Shown here piece after piece: positions 9,363 through 17,024 of a stretch of 36,707 nucleotides of DNA. The stretch spans positions 1 through 36,707 of the forward strand of contig CAYRIK010000017.1 of NCBI GenBank assembly GCA_964424345.1, written 5' to 3'. Source of the DNA: RGIG6307 sp964424345 (lineage in GTDB: Bacteria > Bacillota > Clostridia > Lachnospirales > Lachnospiraceae). The translations under genes were made by a program, and so were the position numbers. Positions within the stretch are counted from its first letter, which is position 1, and each line of letters opens with the position of its first letter. The notes below the pieces were generated by a model, which was not told the DNA's origin, did not search any database, and worked only from the letters and a program-made list of their open reading frames with translations.

Positions 9363-10295
9363 CTAATTACGCTCAAACACTCTCAGTTTGGCACTCTTAC
9401 TTCTTGAATTCTCTTCGAGTTCTTTTTCGCTTGGCAAAATTGGTTTTTTGCTGATCACGCGACCTTTGGAAACCTGTCCGCATGTACACACTGGGAACCC
9501 AGGAGGACAAATGCATGGATTTTCTGCTTTTTTGAAAGCACTCTTTACAATACGGTCTTCCAAAGAATGGAATGTAATGATACATAATCTTCCACCAGGA
9601 TTTAACATATCAATAAATCCATCTAAAGAATCTCTCAACACATCTAATTCATGGTTGCATTCTATACGGATTGCCTGAAATGTCTTTTTGGACGGATGAC
9701 CATTCATACGCATTTTAGCTGGAATAGCTGCTTTGATGACTTCATTTAATTGTCCTGTTGTTTCTATCGGAGCTTCTGCTCTTGCTCTTACGATATGCTT
9801 TGCAATATTTTTTGCAAACTGATCTTCTCCGTAATCACGTATAATACGGAACAGTTCCATTTCTGGATACTCATTTACGATTTCCATAGCAGAAAGGGTC
9901 TGTCTATCGTCCATTCGCATATCTAATCTGGTATCATACTTGTAAGAAAATCCTCTTTCTATTGTATCTAACTGATAAGAAGAAACTCCAAGATCTAATA
10001 CAATACCATCTACCTTTGTAACTCCGATTTCAGCTAATCGTTCTCTTGCATAACAGTAGTTGCTTCGAATGATTGTGACCTTATCTCCAAACACTTCCAG
10101 ACGTTTACCTGCTGCTTTAATAGCATCTCCATCTTGATCGATACCATAGAAATGACCTTGTTCTCCGAGCTTTTCACATACACAATATGCATGACCTGCT
10201 CCTCCAAGTGTACCATCCATGTAAGCACCATCTGGTTTTATGTTTAAATTTTCTATTGTCTCATCCAAAAGTACGGAATAATGTTTAAATTCCAT
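9363..10295 (-). CDS. rsmH: 16S rRNA (cytosine1402-N4)-methyltransferase RsmH
   Basis: RsmH (MraW) is a SAM-dependent methyltransferase that modifies C1402 in the 30S decoding centre. The 310-residue protein opens with HYSVLLDE, has the SAM loop DGTLGGAGH (about 27-35), the acidic IDQDGDA strand, VLDLGVSS, and RLDMRMD, all family signatures. A Cys-rich loop (CICPPGFPVCTCG) near the C-terminus is typical of clostridial members. The ATG has GGAG seven bases upstream. It is the first gene of the dcw operon here. The usual upstream partner mraZ, which encodes a repressor of this operon in several bacteria, is absent from the 286 bases ahead of it. Confidence 0.97.
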   Translation of the reverse strand: MEFKHYSVLLDETIENLNIKPDGAYMDGTLGGAGHAYCVCEKLGEQGHFYGIDQDGDAIKAAGKRLEVFGDKVTIIRSNYCYARERLAEIGVTKVDGIVLDLGVSSYQLDTIERGFSYKYDTRLDMRMDDRQTLSAMEIVNEYPEMELFRIIRDYGEDQFAKNIAKHIVRARAEAPIETTGQLNEVIKAAIPAKMRMNGHPSKKTFQAIRIECNHELDVLRDSLDGFIDMLNPGGRLCIITFHSLEDRIVKSAFKKAENPCICPPGFPVCTCGQVSKGRVISKKPILPSEKELEENSRSKSAKLRVFERN

Positions 10296-10348
10296 AATCC
10301 ACTCCTACCATCTGCATATGTATTTTATACATTCTTTGTCTCTCTACT

Positions 10349-10377
10349 ACTTTACAGTATTTTTTCTCGCTTGACAA
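10349..10377 (-). promoter_or_regulatory. Putative sigma-A promoter of the dcw operon
   Basis: On the minus strand TTGTCA (10372-10377) and TAAAGT (10349-10354) are separated by exactly 17 bases. It lies about 55 bases ahead of the rsmH start and downstream of the terminator that closes the preceding gene, so it is a sensible start for the rsmH-to-murA transcript. The -10 box is only a partial match, so confidence is moderate. Confidence 0.5.
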
Positions 10378-10401
10378 TAGAAAACATCATTTTTTATTCA
10401 A

Positions 10402-10436
10402 AACTTCACATTTTTCTCTTGACAGCGTGTGAAGTT
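10402..10436. repeat. Inverted repeat upstream of rsmH
   Basis: Perfect 9-base arms AACTTCACA (10402-10410) and TGTGAAGTT (10428-10436) are separated by 17 bases. The arms flank a plus-strand TTGACA (10419-10424) and lie 25 bases upstream of the minus-strand dcw promoter. It could be an operator or an RNA hairpin. No regulator can be named from the sequence. Confidence 0.45.
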
Positions 10437-10447
10437 CGTGGTATCTT
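10419..10447 (+). promoter_or_regulatory. Possible plus-strand promoter facing the 10531-10578 terminator
   Basis: TTGACA (10419-10424) is followed at 17 bases by TATCTT (10442-10447). The -35 box is perfect, the -10 box weak. Transcription would start near 10454 and meet the strong hairpin plus T7 run at 10531-10578, giving a transcript of about 125 bases with no convincing coding capacity. This is a prediction only. Confidence 0.3.
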
Positions 10448-10526
10448 ATAGAACTGATGTTCTGTTTTGTTTATAACATTAAAGACTTCTTGTACTTGCA
10501 TAAACTTTAAATTATCGCATAAATAT

Positions 10527-10578
10527 AAAAGGTATGGCATAAAACTATTCTTTCGTTTTTTATGCCATACCTTTTTTT
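10527..10578. terminator. Bidirectional intrinsic terminator
   Basis: GGTATGGCATAAAA (10531-10544) pairs perfectly with TTTTATGCCATACC (10558-10571), giving a 14-base stem extended by A/T pairs on both sides. On the plus strand it ends in seven T residues. On the minus strand it comes directly after the stop codon of the 10582-12312 gene and ends in TTTTATATTTAT. It therefore separates that gene from the dcw operon. Confidence 0.85.
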
Positions 10579-10581
10579 ATT

Positions 10582-12312
10582 TTATTCTAATGTTTTTAAT
10601 TTTGCTTCGGCTGCATCAAAAAATGTGCTGTCTGCTTCATTACGTTTCATAAGTTCTTCCCAGAATGCATAAATTGCTGCATTCCAGCCCTGATTTGGTT
10701 TTCCACCAAAGCCTCGTACTGTATGCATATATTCATGAGTTGCACCATCGTAATCTAAATCAATCATCAATCGTTCAATCATATTTTGCTGCGCATCTTC
10801 TACATGATGTAAGTATGCACAAATATGGAACAACATCTCATAAATGTGGTAAGAACCACCATTAAAATAGCGTCCAGGTTCACAATTTTCCAACATTGGA
10901 TAACGTTTGCCATTTGCTTCGTACATATCGTATGGAACATAGCTTCCATCCGCCATTGCTACGATTTTAATACCATATGGAGTTTTTGCTGGACTGTCTA
11001 CTATTGCACGATAACTCTTTCGAACCATTTCGTCATCAATAAAAGTTTCTCCAAACAAGATGTAATAAATCACTTCACCAACAGCAAAATCCATTGCCAT
11101 ACAGTCTTTTTTATCACTCAACTGGAAATATTTTCCGTTAAATAACGTATGGAAACGTTTGATTGCTTTTTCTTTTCGGTCACCAATCTCATATCCCATG
11201 CGCTTTGCACATTCTAATGCACAAATGACCATGCCACAATTATATACGTCCTGATCATCATCTTCAAAAGCACAAATATCAAACCAGTTTTTAAATGTGC
11301 CGTCCCCTTTTCCACTGATTGCATAAAAGCCACCATCTGGATGCTTATCCATACATTCAATGACAGATTCAAATGCTTCATCTGCAATGCTATGATTATA
11401 TTCTTTGCCTTTTGCAAAAATACGATAAGACCAAATTAAATAAACCAAAGCATTTTCTGCTGCAAATGTTGTTGCACCTTCATCTCCTCGTTCAAATGCA
11501 CATGCCTGATATGCCTGCTGTTCGATTTCTTCATCTAAAATAAATGTCTGATAAAAAGAATCTCTAAAGTATTGTGCATTGCCATATTCAATGCCCGCTA
11601 CGACCCATTTATCACTTGTTCCTCTTTCATTCTTGCGAATATGCATATAGTTGCTGGAAAAACACATTGCTCGATATACAGAACCGCTGTTTGTACCAAA
11701 TACATTTTCAATCGCAACAAATGCTTCACGACGAACAGATTTTAAAGAATTTGCATGTTTCTTAAACGCAAAGAAACGGAATGTATGTACCTTTTCTTGA
11801 TCGATTTCATGAAAAATTGGTCCAAATTCATCACTTTCTTCATAGTTTGGTGCTCCGCCCTTGTCTCCTGAAGAAAAATAAAAGCATTGCTGTTCTGGAA
11901 TGATATGCTGTGTCGTTGCATTATCAAAATAAGATGGGTTATCTGCAATCAAAAATTCACCCATTCCATCAGAAATTGCTGCAACCATAGGCACCGCACT
12001 CTTTTCCATTTTAAAATGGTATCTATCTGGATTATGAGGGCTTTGACGAAACAGTCTTTCTTTATCACAAAGCTGTGCAAAAGAATATAACTGAGCATCG
12101 CCCTCTCCATATACAGAAATATATACTTGCTGCTTGGATTTTGCAGATACAGTGATTTCTGTTAAGCAACATCCACCTTGTTCTTTAGAAGCAATTACCA
12201 TTTCAAAAGGTTCTATCGCTATTGTCTGTGTTTTTTGAACACTAAATGGATTTACACCTTCGGCAAATACAATATTTTTCTCCGGTGTATGCAATACATA
12301 AGAATATTTCAT
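10582..12312 (-). CDS. Unassigned protein, probable (alpha/alpha)6-barrel carbohydrate-active enzyme
   Basis: I do not recognise the family. The 576-residue protein has no signal peptide or membrane helix, so it should be cytoplasmic. Residues 1-200 look beta-rich, like the N-terminal sandwich of many glycosidases; 200-576 is mostly helical with many aromatic and acidic residues. QYFRDSFYQ (about 247-255) resembles the aromatic-RDSF motif seen in several (alpha/alpha)6 glycosidases. FEDDDQDVYNCG (349-360) and GRYFNGGSYHIYEM near 497-510 are plausible substrate-site segments. The ATG has TAGGAG nearby. It follows lgt by 8 bases, so it is cotranscribed with ychF-lgt and ends at a strong terminator. 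A glycosidase or glycan phosphorylase acting on imported oligosaccharides is an inference from fold-like features only; substrate is unknown. Confidence 0.6.
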   Translation of the reverse strand: MKYSYVLHTPEKNIVFAEGVNPFSVQKTQTIAIEPFEMVIASKEQGGCCLTEITVSAKSKQQVYISVYGEGDAQLYSFAQLCDKERLFRQSPHNPDRYHFKMEKSAVPMVAAISDGMGEFLIADNPSYFDNATTQHIIPEQQCFYFSSGDKGGAPNYEESDEFGPIFHEIDQEKVHTFRFFAFKKHANSLKSVRREAFVAIENVFGTNSGSVYRAMCFSSNYMHIRKNERGTSDKWVVAGIEYGNAQYFRDSFYQTFILDEEIEQQAYQACAFERGDEGATTFAAENALVYLIWSYRIFAKGKEYNHSIADEAFESVIECMDKHPDGGFYAISGKGDGTFKNWFDICAFEDDDQDVYNCGMVICALECAKRMGYEIGDRKEKAIKRFHTLFNGKYFQLSDKKDCMAMDFAVGEVIYYILFGETFIDDEMVRKSYRAIVDSPAKTPYGIKIVAMADGSYVPYDMYEANGKRYPMLENCEPGRYFNGGSYHIYEMLFHICAYLHHVEDAQQNMIERLMIDLDYDGATHEYMHTVRGFGGKPNQGWNAAIYAFWEELMKRNEADSTFFDAAEAKLKTLE

Positions 12313-12320
12313 ATCGTCTC

Positions 12321-13253
12321 CTATTTGTTCTTATCTCTTCCAAGCATCTGATTATCTGCAAGACTGATAGATTCCTGTAAATTTCTGTCCTGCTTTTTTA
12401 AACAACTACGCGTAATGATAATGATAATCGTACATACAATAAATGCTGTAATTCCAATAAGCTGAGAAACCGGAATACCTATCACTGGAAGCAATAGCTG
12501 GTCCGTACGAAGACCTTCGATGAAAAATCGTCCAATACCATATCCTGCAAGATACATCAAAGACAATTCTCCTTCAAATTTTTTGTGTTTTCTGTATGCC
12601 ATTAAAACAAGTAATACACCAATATTCCATAAAGATTCATATAAAAAGGTTGGATGTACCATAATGTAATTCATACCTTCTGAGACATGTGCCCAATGAT
12701 TGGCTGTAATCTCATGCTGACGTACTGCATCAATTGGAAGTGCCATTGCAAGCAGACCATTGCTGTAATCTCCAAACGCTTCTCTGTTCATAAAATTACC
12801 CCAACGTCCAATAATCTGACCTAATACCAGACCCATGATTGCAGTATCTGCCATCTGAAGAAAATTTTTCTTTTTGATTTTCGTATAAACAAATACGGTC
12901 AAAAATGCAGCAATCACTGCACCATAGATTGCAAGTCCTCCTTCTCGTATACGGAAGATAGACATCAAATCATCTTTATAGCTGTCCCATGAAAAAATAA
13001 CATAATACAGTCTAGCACCTATAATAGAAAAAATAATGGCATAAATAGATAAATCCCAGTAATCATCTGGTTTTTGTCCCGTTCTTTTGGCTTCGTGAGC
13101 AGCTAACAGAATACCTGCTATAATACCGATACCAATGATCAAACCATAGAAAGCGATGTCAATACCAAATACAGAAAACGTTTTAGGTACATTTTTTAAA
13201 TAAATCCCCAAATTTGGAAAAGCAATATCTGTACTGTTCATGGTTTCTATCAT
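12321..13253 (-). CDS. lgt: Prolipoprotein diacylglyceryl transferase Lgt
   Basis: Lgt transfers diacylglycerol from phosphatidylglycerol to the lipobox Cys of prelipoproteins, the first step of lipoprotein maturation in the membrane. From the ATG at 13253 it has 310 residues and about seven membrane segments. Signatures are REGGLAIYG (about 103-111), GRWGNFMNREAFG (149-161) with the essential Arg, HPTFLYES, and GRFFIEGLRTD near the C-terminus. A charged cytoplasmic tail of about 30 residues follows the last helix. The upstream start at 13295 would overlap ychF by 29 bases and is less likely, because AAGGAG sits eight bases before the 13253 ATG. It follows ychF by 13 bases and is part of that operon. 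Confidence 0.95.
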   Translation of the reverse strand: MIETMNSTDIAFPNLGIYLKNVPKTFSVFGIDIAFYGLIIGIGIIAGILLAAHEAKRTGQKPDDYWDLSIYAIIFSIIGARLYYVIFSWDSYKDDLMSIFRIREGGLAIYGAVIAAFLTVFVYTKIKKKNFLQMADTAIMGLVLGQIIGRWGNFMNREAFGDYSNGLLAMALPIDAVRQHEITANHWAHVSEGMNYIMVHPTFLYESLWNIGVLLVLMAYRKHKKFEGELSLMYLAGYGIGRFFIEGLRTDQLLLPVIGIPVSQLIGITAFIVCTIIIIITRSCLKKQDRNLQESISLADNQMLGRDKNK

Positions 13254-13266
13254 ATTATTTACTCCT

Positions 13267-14364
13267 TTATACGTTGAATCTAAAGAGAATAACATCGCCG
13301 TCTTTTACAACATATTCTTTGCCTTCCATACCAACAAGACCTTTTTCTCTTGCTGCTGCCAAAGAACCCTGCTCTAAAAGGTCTAAATAATTTACAACCT
13401 CTGCCTTAATAAATCCACGTTCAAAATCAGAATGGATCTTACCTGCTGCCTGAGGAGCCTTTGTACCAACTTTGATTGTCCATGCTCTTGTCTCATCTTC
13501 ACCTGCTGTCAAATAACTGATAAGACCAAGAATACGATAGCTTGCTGCAATCAGCTTGTCCAAACCAGATTCAGAAAGTCCTAATTCTTCTAAGAACATC
13601 ATTTTTTCTTCTTCATCTAATTCAGCAATTTCCTGTTCGATCTGAGCACAGATTACGAATACTTCACAATTTTCTGCAGCTGCATACTCACGAACTTTTG
13701 CAACCATATCATTGCTTGCACCATCATCTGCTAAATCATCTTCACTTACATTTGCTGCAAAGATTACTGGCTTTGCAGTTAATAAGTTGTACTCTGCCAT
13801 AACTGCTGCTTCATCTTCATCTTCTGTTTCAAATGTCTTTGCAAGCTTTCCTTCTTCTAAATGAGCCTTGATACGTTTCTGTAAAGCAAGCTCTTTTGCT
13901 GCTTTTTTATCATTGTTTGCAAGCTTTGTTGTTTTTGCGATTCTTCTTTCCAGTATTTCCAAATCTGAGAAAATCAATTCTAAATTGATTGTTTCAATAT
14001 CACGAATTGGATCTACGCTGCCATCTACATGAATAACATTGCTGTCTTCAAAGCAACGAACTACATGAACGATTGCATCTACTTCTCGTATATTTGCTAA
14101 GAACTGGTTTCCTAAACCTTCTCCCTTTGAAGCACCCTTTACAAGACCTGCAATATCTACGAACTCAATTACAGCAGGAGTTACTTTTTTAGATTTATAC
14201 ATATCTCCTAAAAGCTGTAATCTTTTGTCTGGAACTGGAACGATACCTACGTTTGGGTCAATTGTACAGAATGGATAGTTTGCACTTTCTGCACCTGCTT
14301 TTGTTAATGAATTAAACAGGGTACTTTTACCTACGTTTGGTAAACCAACGATACCTAATTTCAT
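13267..14364 (-). CDS. ychF: Redox-regulated ATPase/GTPase YchF (Obg family)
   Basis: YchF is a universally conserved P-loop NTPase of the Obg family that binds ATP in preference to GTP and associates with ribosomes and stress responses. At 365 residues it has full length. It opens with the P-loop GLPNVGKST (7-15), switch region FVDIAGLVKGAS, the atypical NxxE-type base-recognition segment AANVSEDD, a coiled-coil helical insertion (about 130-180), and a C-terminal TGS domain ending VVKDGDVILFRFNV. The ATG has AAGGAG about seven bases upstream. It starts the ychF-lgt-glycosidase operon, reading away from the divergent gene at 14656. Confidence 0.96.
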   Translation of the reverse strand: MKLGIVGLPNVGKSTLFNSLTKAGAESANYPFCTIDPNVGIVPVPDKRLQLLGDMYKSKKVTPAVIEFVDIAGLVKGASKGEGLGNQFLANIREVDAIVHVVRCFEDSNVIHVDGSVDPIRDIETINLELIFSDLEILERRIAKTTKLANNDKKAAKELALQKRIKAHLEEGKLAKTFETEDEDEAAVMAEYNLLTAKPVIFAANVSEDDLADDGASNDMVAKVREYAAAENCEVFVICAQIEQEIAELDEEEKMMFLEELGLSESGLDKLIAASYRILGLISYLTAGEDETRAWTIKVGTKAPQAAGKIHSDFERGFIKAEVVNYLDLLEQGSLAAAREKGLVGMEGKEYVVKDGDVILFRFNV

Positions 14365-14655
14365 AATGATTCTCCTTCTCTAACACTAAAAACATACATT
14401 GAACAGCAATCAATGTCTGCTTTATTACATATTCTAAATAAAGTGTATATGTACTGCTTCTCTTTATTTTATTTGTCTATAAAATAAAAAGAGTCTGATA
14501 CAGCTTGTTATTATATCACACCTTTTAACATTTGAAAATATTAATTTTCCTACTTTTAACACACATATAAATCATAAAACAATTTCTCTTGCACACTTTT
14601 ACATCCTATGCTTTAATAAGTATAAACTATACTATTATTATACGAGGACGTTTAT
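14365..14655. other. Divergent intergenic region of 291 bases with an AT-rich inverted repeat
   Basis: This stretch separates ychF (minus) from the plus-strand gene at 14656, so it must hold promoters in both directions. It contains an imperfect hairpin at 14460-14493: TTTATTTTAT pairs with ATAAAATAAA over ten bases, plus CTC/GAG beyond a two-base bulge, loop TTGTCT. I see no coding sequence. I found no convincing ychF promoter. Confidence 0.6.
14589..14617 (+). promoter_or_regulatory. Putative promoter of the 14656 gene
   Basis: TTGCAC (14589-14594) and TTTAAT (14612-14617) are spaced by 17 bases and lie 38 bases ahead of the plus-strand ATG, with an AT-rich stretch between. The match is moderate. 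Confidence 0.4.
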
Positions 14656-16806
14656 ATGATTACAATAGGAACTGACCAATTAAGAATAGAAGTAAATGAA
14701 TCAAATGGTTTGATTTGTGGGTTGTATACTCCATTTGGTACATATAATCTTGCGGATTCTGCTGGATTTGGAGCCGTTTCTTACACATTAAAAGGAGACG
14801 ACATTACTACTGACGAAAACTTTATGCCTTATGCAGATAAGTTAGCTTCTTATGATCAGATTTTTGCTAAAGAACATAGCATTACTTGCCATAATTCTGA
14901 ATTTGGCATTGATACCACTTATACAATAGATTCCAATCGTCTTTTGATTCAGTCTTGCGGAACTGATGATAGACTCGCACAATTTGGAATAGATTTCAAC
15001 TTGAATTTTCTTACTAAAATAAATGGAACTGACGATGGGCAGCTGCTTCCAAGTTCTCCATACACTTCTTTGGATTGTACAAAAATGTACTGTATTATGC
15101 CAACTATTGAATGTGGATTTACAATCATTGCAGCAACAACACCTTGTAAAGCATGGAAAACAATATACAAAAATCAAATTAAAACATTCCAGCTTTTATC
15201 CTCTTTACCTGATTATTTTGATGATGAAACCAATCCTCATATATCTATCGAAATGTGTTTCGCCAAAACAATCGAAGAATGTTATGAAAAAATCCAAAAA
15301 ATATATGATTGTCCAATGCTTTGTCCAAACGTTACAGGAACTTTTGCTTCTTATATTGATGTGGATATCCTTGGCAATGCCGATTATGTTATGGTTAGTT
15401 CTGAACATGGCGAAAAGAAACTGCCTGTAACAGGTCATTCTGTGCGTATTTTTTCTGATGGTTATGGAAAATATCAAATCACCCCTTACAAAAACGATGT
15501 GGCAGGTTTAGATACTGTTATCTGGTTTGGCGAAAATTCTGACCTTCTGTTCAAAAAAAGCTGTGATTCTATCAAAAAACCTTATCATGGCGATTACAAT
15601 CTTTGCGAAGGTATGGTTTGGTGTTGGTCACTGATTTGTTATATGAGAAGCTACAACACAACGACTTATCTTCCTGTTGTAGAAGATGCATTAAAAACAG
15701 TTATGGGCGAAACAGACTCTTTCGTTCCACGAAATACAATCGTTCCATTTGCACTAGATAAATACCCAGCTTACCACATTCATCAGTCCATTCGTATCCA
15801 AGAACAATTTTTTGGTATTTCAATCCTACTTGAAATGTTTAAGCTGACCAACAAGCAATCTTATCTTGATTTTGCTGTACATGCTGCCGAAACTATTGTC
15901 AATACTTATCAAAAGGAAACTGGTGCTTTTGAAACTTTCTCAGGAGAAGACTATACTACAGTATGTGCCCCTATGATTCCACTTGTAGATCTTACATTAG
16001 CATTAAAAGATTTACAAAGAGATAAAGAAGCAGATTACTTTGCGCAAAGTGCTAAAAAAGCGGCTGAGCATCTTGTAAAACGTGGACTGCGTTTTCCAAC
16101 AGAAGGCGGCATCAAAGGTGTGACTAACGAAGTTATGGAAGATGGCTCTATTTCTTGTACTGCTTTATCTTTGCTTTACTATTGCAGATACATAGAATGT
16201 GTGCCAAGCTATATTGATTTTTCTAAAAAAGTATTGGAATTTCATGATTGGTGGAGAAGTTATACACCTGATGTACGAATTTATATGTCTACTATGAGAT
16301 GGTGGGAAACAAAATGGGAAGGTGATGGTACAGGATGTGCAATCTGCTGCGGCCATGCATGGTCTATTTGGCGTGCAGAAGCTGATTTCCATATGGCAGT
16401 CCTGACAAAAGATCCAAACTATTTTATGCAGTCTTGGAATGGATTTATGACTAACTTTTCTAAAATCAATAACAGTGGAGAAAGTTACGCTTGTTACCAG
16501 CCTGATTATTTCCCAGGCGGCGGTCTTGAAGGAATCAGACGTTCCTTGCTGCAATTAAGCGAAGAAGACTTGAAAAAAAGATATGAAATCGTTCACGATT
16601 ATCCAAGACATCCTGACAACTCTCTGTCCCGCTATGTATGGGTAAGATTTTGTGCTACCTGGCAGCACACCGCAGTCATTATGAAAAATGATACACGCAC
16701 TGTATGCTTAAATTGTGAACTTGAAGACACAACGATAAAGAAAAATGCTTTTATTGAACAAACCTATCTGTTCGACACGCAAAACAACTGTGACATAATT
16801 TCTTAA
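14656..16806 (+). CDS. Large unassigned protein, probable cytoplasmic glycan-processing enzyme
   Basis: I do not recognise the family. The 716-residue protein lacks a signal peptide and membrane helices. Residues 1-300 look like beta-sandwich modules (alternating hydrophobic strands, Gly/Asp turns). From about 310 to 640 it is helical and rich in Trp, Tyr and Cys, as expected of an (alpha/alpha) toroid; conspicuous segments are EGMVWCWSLICYM, MRWWETKWEGDGTG (near 546) and CAICCGHAWSIW. This layout is common among glycosidases and polysaccharide-degrading enzymes, but no family signature or catalytic pair can be assigned. The ATG has GAGGA eight bases upstream. It is a single-gene unit, divergent from ychF and convergent with the 17025 gene. 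It has no transporter or regulator beside it. Substrate and reaction are unknown. Confidence 0.6.
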   Translation: MITIGTDQLRIEVNESNGLICGLYTPFGTYNLADSAGFGAVSYTLKGDDITTDENFMPYADKLASYDQIFAKEHSITCHNSEFGIDTTYTIDSNRLLIQSCGTDDRLAQFGIDFNLNFLTKINGTDDGQLLPSSPYTSLDCTKMYCIMPTIECGFTIIAATTPCKAWKTIYKNQIKTFQLLSSLPDYFDDETNPHISIEMCFAKTIEECYEKIQKIYDCPMLCPNVTGTFASYIDVDILGNADYVMVSSEHGEKKLPVTGHSVRIFSDGYGKYQITPYKNDVAGLDTVIWFGENSDLLFKKSCDSIKKPYHGDYNLCEGMVWCWSLICYMRSYNTTTYLPVVEDALKTVMGETDSFVPRNTIVPFALDKYPAYHIHQSIRIQEQFFGISILLEMFKLTNKQSYLDFAVHAAETIVNTYQKETGAFETFSGEDYTTVCAPMIPLVDLTLALKDLQRDKEADYFAQSAKKAAEHLVKRGLRFPTEGGIKGVTNEVMEDGSISCTALSLLYYCRYIECVPSYIDFSKKVLEFHDWWRSYTPDVRIYMSTMRWWETKWEGDGTGCAICCGHAWSIWRAEADFHMAVLTKDPNYFMQSWNGFMTNFSKINNSGESYACYQPDYFPGGGLEGIRRSLLQLSEEDLKKRYEIVHDYPRHPDNSLSRYVWVRFCATWQHTAVIMKNDTRTVCLNCELEDTTIKKNAFIEQTYLFDTQNNCDIIS

Positions 16807-16822
16807 CAAATTTCTTATATAT

Positions 16823-16883
16823 AAAGTGGACAAGTCACTTCAACTTCCTTTATTCCTCACACATGATAGACTTGCTCCACTTT
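16823..16883. repeat. Long interrupted inverted repeat 3' of the 14656 gene
   Basis: AAAGTGG-A-CAAGTC (16823-16836) is complementary to GACTTG-CT-CCACTTT (16869-16883), giving 6 plus 7 pairs around a one-by-two internal loop, with a 32-base apical loop. It begins 16 bases after the stop codon. Confidence 0.6.
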
Positions 16884-16890
16884 GCTGAGC

Positions 16891-16953
16891 CGAGCGTTTT
16901 GCGAAGCAATACTTTCCCTATACGCTCGTGTTCATCTTCGCAGAGCGTTTTTA
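16891..16953 (+). terminator. Terminator-like stem with competing alternative stems
   Basis: ACGCTC (16922-16927) pairs with GAGCGT (16943-16948), followed by TTTTTATAT, a plausible terminator for the 14656 gene. The same ACGCTCG segment (16922-16928) can instead pair perfectly with CGAGCGT at 16891-16897, which would abolish it. A third pair, TGCGAAG (16900-16906) with CTTCGCA (16936-16942), interleaves with both. Confidence 0.5.
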
Positions 16954-16986
16954 TATACTAGGAAATGAGTAATTTCCTAGTATATA
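16952..16986. terminator. Perfect hairpin, probable bidirectional terminator
   Basis: TATATACTAGGAAA (16952-16965) and TTTCCTAGTATATA (16973-16986) are perfectly complementary over 14 bases around TGAGTAA. On the minus strand it follows a run of T residues belonging to the next hairpin, so the two act in series between convergent genes. The low GC content makes it a weaker terminator than the neighbouring one. Confidence 0.65.
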
Positions 16987-16987
16987 A

Positions 16988-17022
16988 AAAATACCCATGT
17001 GCTTCAAACACATGGGTATTTT
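16988..17022. terminator. Bidirectional intrinsic terminator between convergent genes
   Basis: AAAATACCCATGTG (16988-17001) pairs with CACATGGGTATTTT (17009-17022), loop CTTCAAA. On the minus strand it lies directly after the stop codon of the 17025 gene and ends in a T run, so it closes the long operon from murE or its downstream part. Confidence 0.8.
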
Positions 17023-17024
17023 AA

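Noticed and set aside
9350..9376. FtsL starts at 9376 and 9355
   Set aside because: AGGAGG at 9359-9364 is correctly spaced only for the ATG at 9349.
13254..13295. Lgt start at 13295 with 29-base overlap into ychF
   Set aside because: AAGGAG is placed eight bases before the ATG at 13253; the extension has no Lgt similarity.
14365..14655. Riboswitch or T-box in the longest gene-free stretch with divergent genes
   Set aside because: Only one AT-rich hairpin is visible, with no T-box sequence, specifier arrangement or recognised aptamer motif.
14842..15177. Minus-strand open frame of 111 codons inside the 14656 gene
   Set aside because: Shadow frame of a much longer gene with its own ribosome binding site.
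16891..16942. Classical H-type pseudoknot
   Set aside because: The loop between the second and third strands is 15 bases, larger than in standard H-type folds, so I describe only alternative stems.
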